A stretch of 64,000 nt of DNA, taken from contig CM053029.1 of NCBI GenBank assembly GCA_028564925.1, forward strand, positions 186,263,545 to 186,327,544, written 5' to 3'. The position numbers and the translations under genes are program-made. This document shows, in pieces, positions 25,672 to 35,275 of the stretch. Position 1 is the stretch's first letter, and each line of letters starts with the position of its first letter. The notes beneath the pieces were generated by a model. The model saw nothing but the letters and a program-made list of their open reading frames with translations, made no database searches and had not been told where the DNA came from. Source of the DNA: Lithobates sylvaticus (taxonomy: Eukaryota > Chordata > Amphibia > Anura > Ranidae).

Positions 25672-26682
25672 TTAACCACTTCAGCCCCGGACCAATTGGC
25701 AGCCAAAGGACCAGGCCCCTTTTTGCGATTCGGCACTGCGTCGTTTTAACTGACAATTGCGCGGTCGTGCGACGTGGCTCCCAAACAAAATTGGCGTCCT
25801 TTTTTTTTCCCACAAATAGAGCTTTCTTTTGGTGGTATTTGATCGCCCCTGCGGTTTTTATTTTTTGCGCTATAAACAAAAATACAGCGACAATTTTGAA
25901 AAAAATGCTATATTTTTTACTTTTTGCTATAATAAATATCCCCAAAAAATATATAAAAAAAACATTTTTTTTCCTCAGTTTCGGCCGATACGTATTCTTC
26001 TACATATTTTTGGTAAAAAAAATCGCAATTAGCGATTATTAATTGGTTTGCGCAAAAGTTATAGCATTTACAAAATAGGGGATAGTTTTATAGCATTTTT
26101 ATTAATATTTTTTTTTTTTACTAGTAATGGCGGCGATCAGCGATTTTTATTGTGACTGCGACATTATGGCGGACACATCGGACATTTTTGACACATTTTT
26201 GGGACATTTGTCATTTATATAGAATTCAGTGCTATTTAAATAGCACTGATTCCTATGTAAATGACAGTTGTAGTGAAGGGGTTAACCACTAGGGGGCGGG
26301 GGTGAGTCAGTGTGACGTGTTGTGTTTATTTTACTGTAGGGGGGCGTGGCTGTACGTGTGACGTCATTGATCGGCGTTCCCGATGACAGGGAACCGCCGA
26401 TCACTGACAGTCAGTGTAGGAAGCGCGGGGAGAGGTTTGGTTAAACAAACCTCTCCCCCTTCTTCAGCTCCGTAACCCGATCGCGGGACACCAGCGGCGA
26501 TCGGGTCCGCTGGTCCCGCGGCCGGGGTCACGGAGCTCCCGACCGGGTCGCGAGCGCGCCGCTAGCGGCGCGCGCGCGACCCACAGGCAGGCACATGCAC
26601 GATCACGTACAGGTACGTGATTCTGCCTGCCCGTGCCATTTTGCCGACGTATATCGTCGTTAGGCGGTCGGGAAGCGGTTAA
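25672..26682 (+). mobile_element. TTAA-flanked non-autonomous element, copy 2
   Basis: It starts TTAACCACTTCAGCCCCGG and ends CGGGAAGCGGTTAA, with TTAA at both edges (25672-25675, 26679-26682). At about 1.0 kb it is probably close to the family's standard length. Order: CAATTGCGCGGTCGTG block, the shared AGAGCTTTCTTTTGGTGG block, an AT-rich middle, a CACTAGGGGGC step, then a GC-rich 3' third with a hairpin (GGGAGAGGTTTG / CAAACCTCTCCCC at about 26429-26458) and CGATCGGG inverted pairs. No protein is encoded. Confidence 0.82.
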
Positions 26683-27176
26683 AGTCTTACATTACTGCAA
26701 GTTCTCTCAGCTGAAGACAAGGAAATCTTGGAACACAGTTCAATTAACACTGTCCTCGATGCAGGTCTCAAACAAGAGAAATACTGTATGCATTTCTGCC
26801 ACTGGGGACACTGCAGGGGAAAGGCACCCGGTTTGGTTGGCTTGTACCTTGATTGTTGGGATACAGTAGATGACCTCTCAGACCTTAATTGACAGGTAAG
26901 TGGGTACACTTGTCTGACAAATTAATTTATCTTTTTTAACATTTAAAGGGTTCCTATTGATGTTTTCCACAATCACAGCATAATGTTTACCTATAGTCTG
27001 CTCAGTAAAATGTTTTTTCTTTTCAGTTCCTCTCAGTAAATGGTGAGACTCACATCTAAAGTTTAGAAACATTTCCACAGTGAAATTTCTGCTGAGAGCA
27101 AAGCTGCAATTAGCAAACATTGTTAAAAGAAATATTATTTTCCAAATGCTACATGAATGACAAAACACAACCTTTA
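26683..27176. other. No gene seen
   Basis: Unique-looking sequence between two mobile elements; no motif, no partner in the window. Confidence 0.4.
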
Positions 27177-27652
27177 GGCCTCATACACACGGACATTTTA
27201 AAAAACGGTCTGTAAAGCTAGTAGCAACACCTGGAAAAAAAAGCAGCCTTAAAAACACAATTTTATTGGCGTCAATGCGCGTTTAACGTCGTTTGTAAGC
27301 GGTAACGCTAAAGCACTTTTTAAAAAAAAAACATCCCTCTGCTATTTTCCACTCCCAAATTACCCACATAAACATTTTTAGAGCTTAAAAACGCTGACGC
27401 TTAAATATGTTGGTATAACGCTAATGCGCGTTTTTGAGCTTTTTCCGGCGTCAGCGTCAAAACAGCTCTAGTGCTGGAGCCTCCGAATGCGCTGGTTCTT
27501 GGTTTTTTTTTGGAGCTTAAAAACAACTATGCCTGTTACAGCTCAAAAATGCCATGGTGTGTATGAGCCCATTGAATAACATGGAGTGGCGTTCTTAAGC
27601 AGCAAAAAAAGCTCAAAAAAGCCGCTGTTAAAACGTCCGTGTGTATGAGGCC
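27177..27652. mobile_element. Harbinger-type MITE, TTA duplication
   Basis: The ends GGCCTCATACACACGGACAT and (inverted) GGCCTCATACACACGGACGT are nearly identical, flanked by TTA at 27174-27176 and 27653-27655. The interior carries AAAAACGC/GCGTTTTT-type inverted motifs and no frame. The CATACACACGG core matches the terminus of the full Harbinger. Confidence 0.85.
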
Positions 27653-27655
27653 TTA

Positions 27656-28602
27656 ATGCCAGAGGTGCCTTAAAGACATTAAAAATAATCTATGGAATGA
27701 AATGACGAGGACCAGAATGAAAGTGTCAGTAGCTTTTCCCTACAGAGTTCTCATCCCAGAAACACTCTTCCTGCTGCTTCTGAATGATCAGAAAGTGTTT
27801 CTTCACCAGTAGCATCTTCAAGTAGGGGCGTGTTACAAACCACAGCCTCCCAAAAATACACAACCCTTTCATTTATAGATAAAATGACATCTGAAAATCA
27901 GGAGAACATTGATCAAGCTCTTGCAAGAACAATATATGCTTCTGGATTAGTATTAATAATAACTGAAAATTAGGCAGGAAGCTTACAAATTATGAGGGAA
28001 AGGGGGGTGGTGACCTGTTCTCATGTATAGTTGAAATGTTCCTAACCCAGTCCTTGTGATTCCGTTTGTAATAAAAAATAATTTTTTTAAAAAGCATGTT
28101 TCCTTTATTTACTGAGGAAGCTATACTTTTATTTCAAGCATAATACTTTTATATACACTGCATTCACCTTCCCAGTGTAACAAAATGCCTTTCAATTTGT
28201 AAAACTACTCCACACTGAATTTTTTTTCCAATTTTTCCAAACAGGGAAACATTTTCTTTTTTTTCCTATGGCTTCAAACTTTCAGGAAATAGTACATATC
28301 CAGGCTTGATATCGTTTTTTGGCCCAAAGTGGAGATTTCAATGCTGAAAAATGTATGCATATATTGTATTGTATCTTTTATTAGTTTTTATCTTTGTATC
28401 CACTAAAATTACAATTGTTTTAACAGTATTTGCATTTTTTTTAAAGTTAGGGTACTCTAAAAGTCACACTCAGGTTAGTTCCTTGTTTGTAATTCTATGT
28501 ACAATGTAGGCCCTCGTATTACACGATTTTGGTCGAATCTGAAGTTGATTGTGCAAATGTTCTTTGGTCAGATTGTAACCTGAATGTGTATGGTGAGCTT
28601 TA
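27656..28602. other. No gene seen
   Basis: AT-rich DNA without recognised repeats or coding signal. Confidence 0.4.
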
Positions 28603-28846
28603 GGGGTTGATTTATTAAAGGCAAATAGACTGTGCACTATGCAAAGTGCAGTTGCTCCAAAGCTTAGTAAATAAAGGGAAGCTCTGCTGATTTCCATCAT
28701 CCAATCATGTGCAAGCAAAAATATTTATTTTTGTATTTCCATTGCATGTGATTGCTTATTCTTTGCAAAGTGAAACTTTACCTCATTTACTAAGCTATGG
28801 AGCAACTGCACTTGCAGAGTCTATTTGTCTTTATTAAATCAATCCC
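28603..28846. mobile_element. Small MITE with GGGGTTGATTTATTAAAG ends
   Basis: GGGGTTGATTTATTAAAGGC at the left is mirrored by GTCTTTATTAAATCAATCCC at the right. Inner blocks also fold (AAGTGCAGTTGCTCC against GGAGCAACTGCAC). TTA and TAA flank the ends. It is a known type of abundant frog MITE by appearance; superfamily not certain. Confidence 0.7.
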
Positions 28847-28867
28847 TAAGTGTTCTCCAGTGACTGG

Positions 28868-29694
28868 TAGTGATGTAAGTAACTGAGTTAAAATAAACTG
28901 AGTTACCTAACGCAGTTACTTTAGAGGGTAACGAGTAATCTAACTGATTACTTTTCCCCTCATGGTAACTCAGTTCCCATTACTTTGGCTTAGTTACCCC
29001 AATTACATCTACTGCCACTAGATGGCAGTAGTGTTATTCCGGTGTCCTGCCGAAAAAGTTCCCCTGCCGGATAAGGACCCCCTGTACTGCGCAGGCGCAG
29101 GGCTTGCGCAGTACGAAGGACTACGGAGCTTCCGAAAATTGCCGAACCTAAACAGCTCTGAGTGAACTCTACACCGCGCAGGTGCAGTTAACATGTAATT
29201 GTACGAGGCGATGCCGCACGCACCTGATGCTCATGCTACTCTGCAAGGGGCGTCTATCGTGTAAGTAAGGGGCGGGTCTAGTATTACTGTAACCAAGGGG
29301 CACATTTATTATTATTGTTATATATCGAGCTCTGCCCATTAATTTAACATTCGCCCTCTTCTGTAGCCATCCGCCCCTTACACGATATAATAATAATAGA
29401 CCCGCCACTTGCTTACACGCTATAACAGATCTGCCCCTTGGTTAGAGTAATAATAGAGCAGCCCCTTGGTTACACGATATATAACAATAATAATAAATGC
29501 GCCCCTTGGTTACAGTAATACTAAACCCGCCCCTTAGTTACACGTATAGAATATTTAAAAAAAAAGTCAGTTACTTTGCTGCGTAACTAATTACTTTTCC
29601 AATGTAGTAACTGAGTTACTAACGCAATTACTTTTTGGGAGAAGTAATTTGTAACTTAACTAATTACTTTTTTAAAGTAAGATGACCAACACTG
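28868..29694. mobile_element. hAT-type non-autonomous element, 8-bp duplication
   Basis: An exact GTGACTGG duplication (28860-28867, 29695-29702) flanks an element with ends TAGTGATGTAAGTAAC and (inverted) CAGTGTTGGTCATCTTAC. Both ends carry many AGTAACTGAGTTAC/GTAACTAATTAC units. The centre (about 29170-29560) repeats GCCCCTTGGTTACA in both orientations. No transposase is present. Confidence 0.85.
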
Positions 29695-29702
29695 GTGACT
29701 GG

Positions 29703-30327
29703 CAGTAAAAAAAATGGTGTTTTCTCCAGCAGCCATTACAAAATAGAGTAGACTTAAAGATACAGAAAGGTGAAAAATGCAAGGGGGACAGGTCATTTGT
29801 GAGACTTCAGAGGTTACTTCTGTTAAAAGTAGTACTTTAGTGTCTGTGGCAGGCATTTGGTCCCTTTCAGCCACTCAGTCACTATTCTGTACAGGTCACT
29901 GTTTGTTGTTTTTGCCTGTGTAGTTGCTCTTGTGGTTGATACTTTTCTCACTTTGTTCTCTTTTTACATCAGTTTATGACCATCCTCTCGCCTCCTACAT
30001 TATAAACCGCTGGGAAAGGAAGGTGAGCATTCCCTTTCACATTAACAGTTTGTGTGAAATCTGTCACATGCTCATGGTTATCTACAAGCAACAGCATTGT
30101 TAATACGTGTGTGAACTAGCCCTGTAGTTACAATACAGCTCACTGAGACAGGGTAATTGCATTTGGCCTACGCAATAATGTATAATAACAATATACATGT
30201 AGGAGTGGGCAATGCTAGGAACCTAGAACAGGGTCATTTGCCTGGCACATGGGGTACCTTTACTTGTGCTGAGCATCGTATACACTTGAACAAATGAACT
30301 GGTCCCCATGAATGCACCTATTAACTC
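29703..30327. other. No gene seen
   Basis: Unassigned sequence up to the TTC target duplication of the Harbinger element. Confidence 0.4.
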
Positions 30328-31358
30328 TTCAGCCCCATACACACGGTCGGACTTTTTCATCAATTTGGTCCGATCGGACAAGGTTGTTGAAAAATCAGAC
30401 CGTGTGTATGCACCATCGGACAGTGTTCGTCGGTTTGTCCGTCGGACAAAGTCTTATCTCCTGCTGGAAAGATTTCCCGTCAACCCGGTCCGATCACACC
30501 AAATCCGAGCGTGTGTACGCTTGTCCGACGGACAAAGTGCTACGCATGCTCAGAAGAAATTCTGTGACGGAAGCGCTCGGTCAGGTAAAACTACCTTTCC
30601 TAATCGACACAGCACATTCGTCACGCTGCAATGTTAAAATGTCTTTAATGCAGCGCATTCTCTTTTTCTTTACAATGCAACAAGAATGACATCTTTTAGC
30701 TGCTCCTATTCACCCGCACTTCTCACAAACTTACTTCTTTATTACTTTGCAGCATTTATACACTACATGTTTATTTTTACTCTGAACGGAAAAGAATCTT
30801 TGTTATTTTTTTACCATGATTTGTTTTTTTTTTTTTTTTTTTTTTGGGGAATACATATTTGAATGTTTTTTATTTTTTTTTTTGGAGGGGGGTTGTGTGT
30901 CTCAAATTACCAAAAACACATTATTTACATTTGTATTTCTTGCTTAAATTTACTAGGAGGTTGTTTGTTGTTGTTGCCCCTTGTTAATTCTACTTTAGGA
31001 TTAGTGAAATGTACCAGCCTACTCAAAGAAAAACTGTCATTGTAGAAAAGTAAAACACAATAGTCAATGATTATTTCAAATCAAAAAAACCTTTATTTAG
31101 GTCTCAGCAACAGACCAAAGAGGAACGCAGCCATGGTGAAACTTGGGGAATTTGCAAAGCCTTGGACACCCATGGCAACCATCATTTTACAGACTTAACC
31201 AATTGGGGGCATGAAGACTACCTATATAAATAATAAGGGAGCGCAATCTGGTCCTGAAGTCCAAAACATCCGGAACTGCAGCAGATGCCATCTAGGTCCC
31301 CAGGCTCTGGTACTACGAGAGGCTCCATCTTCTCTCAGACCAGACTGAATCAAGGTCA

Positions 31359-32532
31359 TCACTCTCTTGTCTTCCTTGTACGCTTCCTTCCACGCCGTGG
31401 TGCTGGTGCTGGTGCTGGTGGGGTGGCAGAAGGAGGAGGAGGAGGCGGAGCAAGGTCACTCTCGCAAACATGTGTGAGGGGAGTCATCTCCCCAGCCATC
31501 CCCTCATTTAGTATTTTGAGGATGACCTCCTCACACATGCTGCGTTGCCCCGCCTCCATACCCGTAAATTTACTTGTAACCAAGGAGGCAAAGGCCTCCT
31601 CGTAGGTGGGTGTGGCATAGAGGGAGGCTGAGGCATCTTTTATCAGCTGTAGCGCTGACTCTCCCACCTCCCCCATGTTTTTCGCCCTTCTGTAGGGAAG
31701 GCGGAGGGGAGAGACTTGGGAGACAGTCAGGCTCCTACGCCTACCCCCCTGTTGGCTGCCACTACCCCCTGCCTCCTCCTGACTGCCACCTTCCACAGCC
31801 ACCTCCTGGCTGAGGTCTTCCTGTGTATGAAAAAGGGACATAGTTTCAGTTATTTGTTCATCAAACACACACAATTCTCATCTAGTGACTGTTGCAAAAT
31901 GTTTTCAAATACAAAACCATACAATTCTCAGCCCTGCAGTTTAGATTCTTCCCAAAAATGTCTCCCACACCACTGTCTGTTGATATGTCAATCACGTTAG
32001 GAAATAAGCAATTGGGGATCCTGAATTAACTGAACATCATTCATTATTCAACAAACTGGTTACAAAACTACTATACCTGGAACAAGCTGGGCACCTGCAC
32101 ATATTCCTGACTGGAAGGCCCAGGTTGGTCCTCGGAAGCCTCATCAGGGGTGGCGTGCGTGGAAGGACGCGTGCAAGGAAGAGTCGAGAGTGACTTCCTG
32201 ACAGTAGCCTGGTCTTTGAGAAAGTGGAGCCTGTCATAGTACCAGAGCGTGGGGACATGGACATCAGCTGCTGCAGCTCCAGATGCTTGTGACTTCAGGA
32301 CCTTATTGCGCTCCCGGAAATAGGTAGTCTTCATGTTGGTGATCTTCACTTTTAAGTTTGCGACGGTTGCCATGGGCAGGGTAGGCTTTACAAATGCCAC
32401 CAGTTTCAGCAGGGCTGCGTACCTCTTTGGTCTGTTGCTATAATCCCTGTGTTTTGCCTGCCATAAGAGGGGGAATTGCCGGTATTTATCAATGAAGTGT
32501 GGGAGAAAGCTCACGTTGTAGAAGGCATCCAT
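31359..32532 (-). CDS. MADF-domain DNA-binding protein of the Harbinger element
   Basis: Two coding exons: 32532-32077 (152 codons from ATG) and 31820-31359 (153 codons plus TGA), joined in phase 0 through a donor CCAG|GTATAG and an acceptor ATACACAG|GAAGAC. A TTGCAG acceptor lies at about 32541, just before the ATG, so a 5' non-coding exon is likely. Residues about 13-105 form a MADF (Myb/SANT-like) domain (FIDKYRQFPLLW, VANLKVKITNMKTTYFRERN, PTLWYYDRLHFL). A serine/proline linker follows, then a C-terminal helical part (EAFASLVTSKF, MCEEVILKILNEG) and a basic tail RRGRKRTRKTRE. Such proteins bind DNA and, in the Harbinger setting, may guide the transposase to its ends or into the nucleus (inference). 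The second exon has a degraded homologue at 57460-57930. Confidence 0.85.
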
Positions 32533-32844
32533 CACCTCTGCAAGACACAACGCCACACAAAACAATATAAATAATGTCAGCCTAAACTCTCCTAATCTTC
32601 TCCATAAAGAAGCCTCAAGTTCTAATCAGTCTAGGCTAGTTATGTACCAACGTCAAATTGTACCTTCGTTTGTAGTGATCGTCTCGTGCGTGAGCTTTCT
32701 CTCCCCTCGTCTCCCAGATCGTGGCTACGACACAGGCGTGTGACGTTTTATATACAGTGCGCATGCGTCAAACTCCGCCCGCCCCTGACGATCTTTCTCG
32801 TCTATTCCCCACCCCTTTTCTTTACGGCGCAGTGGGGAGAGCAC
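32533..32844. promoter_or_regulatory. Divergent promoter between MADF and trihelix genes
   Basis: About 310 bp separate the two start codons. Visible elements are TATATAAAA on the minus strand (32746-32754, serving the MADF gene), TGACGT at 32741-32746, GCGCATGCGT (NRF1-like) at 32759-32768 and CCGCCCGCCCC (GC box) at 32775-32785. The plus-strand gene has no clear TATA and may use the GC-rich part. A short 5' exon of the MADF gene should start around 32720. Confidence 0.55.
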
Positions 32845-34202
32845 ATGGCGGGGACACAGCAGGTGCGCCCCAAATATCCCCACAACGAGGAGGTGGACGA
32901 GGAAAGTCCGGAGGCACAAACGTCCCGATCCCGGAGCCTGAAATTCAAGGCCTCCAATATGTCATTTGGAGAAATGTTGGAGATGGTGGACATATTAAAG
33001 AGGAGCGACTATGATGGGAAGTATGGGCCTTACCTCAACCCCAATGTCCGCAAGGCCAAGATCATGTCTAAAGTTGTGAGAAGGCTGTACAATCATTTTG
33101 GGGTACAACGATCCAAGGAGCAACTGAGGAAACGCTGGTCAGACCTGAAACTGAGGGAGGCCGATCAGTACAGAAAGATCAAGAGAATTCTTCAAAAAAG
33201 TAAGTAGTTGTGTTTTGTGTTTGATTTCTTGCTTGCATACTGCTCCATGTGGTTTGATTTTTACAAAGTTGTACATTCCAAAATGGCCACTTTCATGTTC
33301 GTCTGTGCATTCGATCGTACTCAGCCTCGATCTTTCTGCCACTGTCATGGTCGTGTGTGTGTGTGTGCATTCGATCGTACGCAACCTCGATCGTGCGGCC
33401 ACTTATAATACGATGTTTGGTGTTTTTTTGGGGGAAAGGAAGTTTGTTCTCCTAGAAATGTCATCCAGAATGTAAAGCCAATTTATTCAATGTAAAGGAG
33501 AGGTCACCCAGTAGCTGTTTACCCATCTGGACTCGAGAGCACTAGTGCTGGGACACCCAAACCCCCTTTTTATTAGCCTTTTCCACACATGTGCTCCAGT
33601 GGATACTAGAGGGGGGTCTCCATCACACAAACTTCTACCAAAAAGCTAGTCAGTTTAGCACCTTTACAAAGTGACTACATTCATGTAGTTGACATTTGTA
33701 ACTGGCCAAACTAAAATAGTGTCCGTCACTTTCAAGCAATGTTTGTCATTTCCTATTTCTGCCCTCAATAGTTTGTGTTGCTAAATCTTCCTTTTGGACA
33801 TTCTCATAGGGGAGCGAAAACTTGGGCCGTCTGAGGAAACCCCCAAACCAACACCTCCCAAAAAGGGGAAAGAGCAGAAGCAGAGGAGGAGAAGGAGGAG
33901 GAAGGAGAGATCATCGAACTTGGAGAAATTGTCACCACAACAGGTGAGTGTGGGAGAACACAGCTACTGGTAAGCTAATCCATGTATGGCTGCCTCATTT
34001 CCAACACCCCATTTTTGTTTGTTTGTGGTTTTTAGGTGACGTGGATGTTGTGGAAGAAAATTCGCACTTTACCACAGAGAGTGCCCACGTACTCATCGGA
34101 GAGATAATGGTCTGCAATCGAGATCTAGATTACATAAAGCAAAACATCAATGATGTTCAACAAAAATTGAAGAACATCATTGATGTTTTAGGAAAAATAT
34201 GA
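32845..34202 (+). CDS. Trihelix / Myb-SANT-like protein of the Harbinger element
   Basis: Three exons are inferred: 32845-33199 (118 codons plus one base, donor GTAAGT), 33810-33943 (acceptor TCATAG, donor CAG|GTGAGT) and 34036-34202 (acceptor TTTTTAG, ending TGA). Residues about 38-115 are a Myb/SANT-like (trihelix) domain: MSFGEMLEMVDILKRSDYDG, KAKIMSKVVRRLYNHFG, then SKEQLRKRWSDLK. This resembles the NAIF1-like proteins that accompany Harbinger transposases. Exon 3 encodes a short helix (HVLIGEIMVCNRDLDYIKQN). Oddity: exon 2 is 134 nt, which puts exon 3 out of frame unless one base is missing near 33875, where the frame switches from PKPTPPKKGKEQ to an acidic EEEKEEEEGEIIELGEIV run that does join exon 3 in phase. 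So this copy may be damaged, or splicing may differ. An alternative start further upstream exists but has no better context. Confidence 0.75.
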
Positions 34203-34315
34203 AAACGCACCAAGTAATTAACACACATTTGTGCCTGCTTCTGAACACATTTGCAACTTAAAAACTGTCTGAAATTTGGAACATGCACACATTGTGTGCA
34301 CATGTGCTAGCTCCC

Positions 34316-34436
34316 ACCATGGTGGATGAATGGGAACATTTTTTTGGGGGTGCAAACACTTTACGAACTACGAAAGTGGTTGTGGTGAAGGGGTTGCACC
34401 CCCAAAAAAACGTCCATTCATCCCCATGATGGAAAA
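34316..34436. repeat. Hairpin between the convergent genes
   Basis: GGTGGATGAATGGGAAC and TTTTTGGGGGTGCAA on the left pair with TTGCACCCCCAAAAA and GTCCATTCATCC on the right. A related hairpin with GAAGGGGTTGAACCCCC lies at 42783-42893, next to the transposase remnant of the older Harbinger copy, so it is an element part rather than a chance fold. It might act at the 3' ends of the two converging transcripts (inference). Confidence 0.6.
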
Positions 34437-35257
34437 TGGCACTTTTGAAGCTTCTAGGCATGTGTTTTACCATCTAATGACCATTTTCAGTCCCAAATTG
34501 TGTGCATGTTCCAAATTTCCACTTTTCGGGGGTGACCCCCCCATGTGATGAAGGCAAGATCAAACACACTTTGAACATATAGTCATGTCTGATCTTGTCT
34601 TCACTTTACAAAGTTGAACTTTCCAAGTTCCTAGGTTCTGTTTTGCTCCATGCCTGGTTTTACCAATTGCGGAATGTTTGTAAACAATGTTGTAAATAAC
34701 CAAGATGTTGTCAGTTTTGGCGTGAAGATTGTAAACGCACTTGGGAATGTTTTCCTAGTAAACTTTTATTTTTCTAAATGTGGGGCTTCCTTATTTAAAA
34801 AACACAATGCATTATGTATGTAAAATGAAAAGGATATGGGGGGCAATGGGTGTTATTTACTAAAGGCAAATCCACTTTGCACTCCAATTTTCTTTCCCGG
34901 GGAACTTTTTCAATGCACTTGTAGAGCATAGCGGATTTGACTTATGTAAATGACACCCACAGTGCTTTGTACGAAAACACGGAGCACAGCATTTTGGAGA
35001 ATACACACATGTCAGACCTGGTGATGAAAAGGAGTATTTTGTGTGTCAGTTATGCAGTACAAACCTTCTCTAGACCAAAGATTAGGTAGCAAACACACAA
35101 CATGAGAATAATCTTTTTGGGAAGAAGAGACTGTTACCTCCTTTTGCCCAGAAAGTGCATTCCCACTGTCGAAGGCAAAGGGAAAAAATGTCAAAGTAAA
35201 ATAAGCTAAAAAGAATACTGAAATGACAAGAAATCATAGGTTGGTTAAAATATCAGA
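34437..35257. other. Intergenic part of the Harbinger element
   Basis: This is the 3' flank of the trihelix gene and downstream flank of the transposase gene. 34850-34965 (GTGTTATTTACTAAAGGC ... ATGTAAATGACACCC) is a small foldback piece. No frame is credible. Confidence 0.45.
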
Positions 35258-35275
35258 TTTATTAAAAAATGCCTC

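Noticed and set aside
31285-31605. Glycine/alanine-rich plus-strand frame
   Set aside because: Antisense of the proline-rich C-terminal part of the MADF protein.
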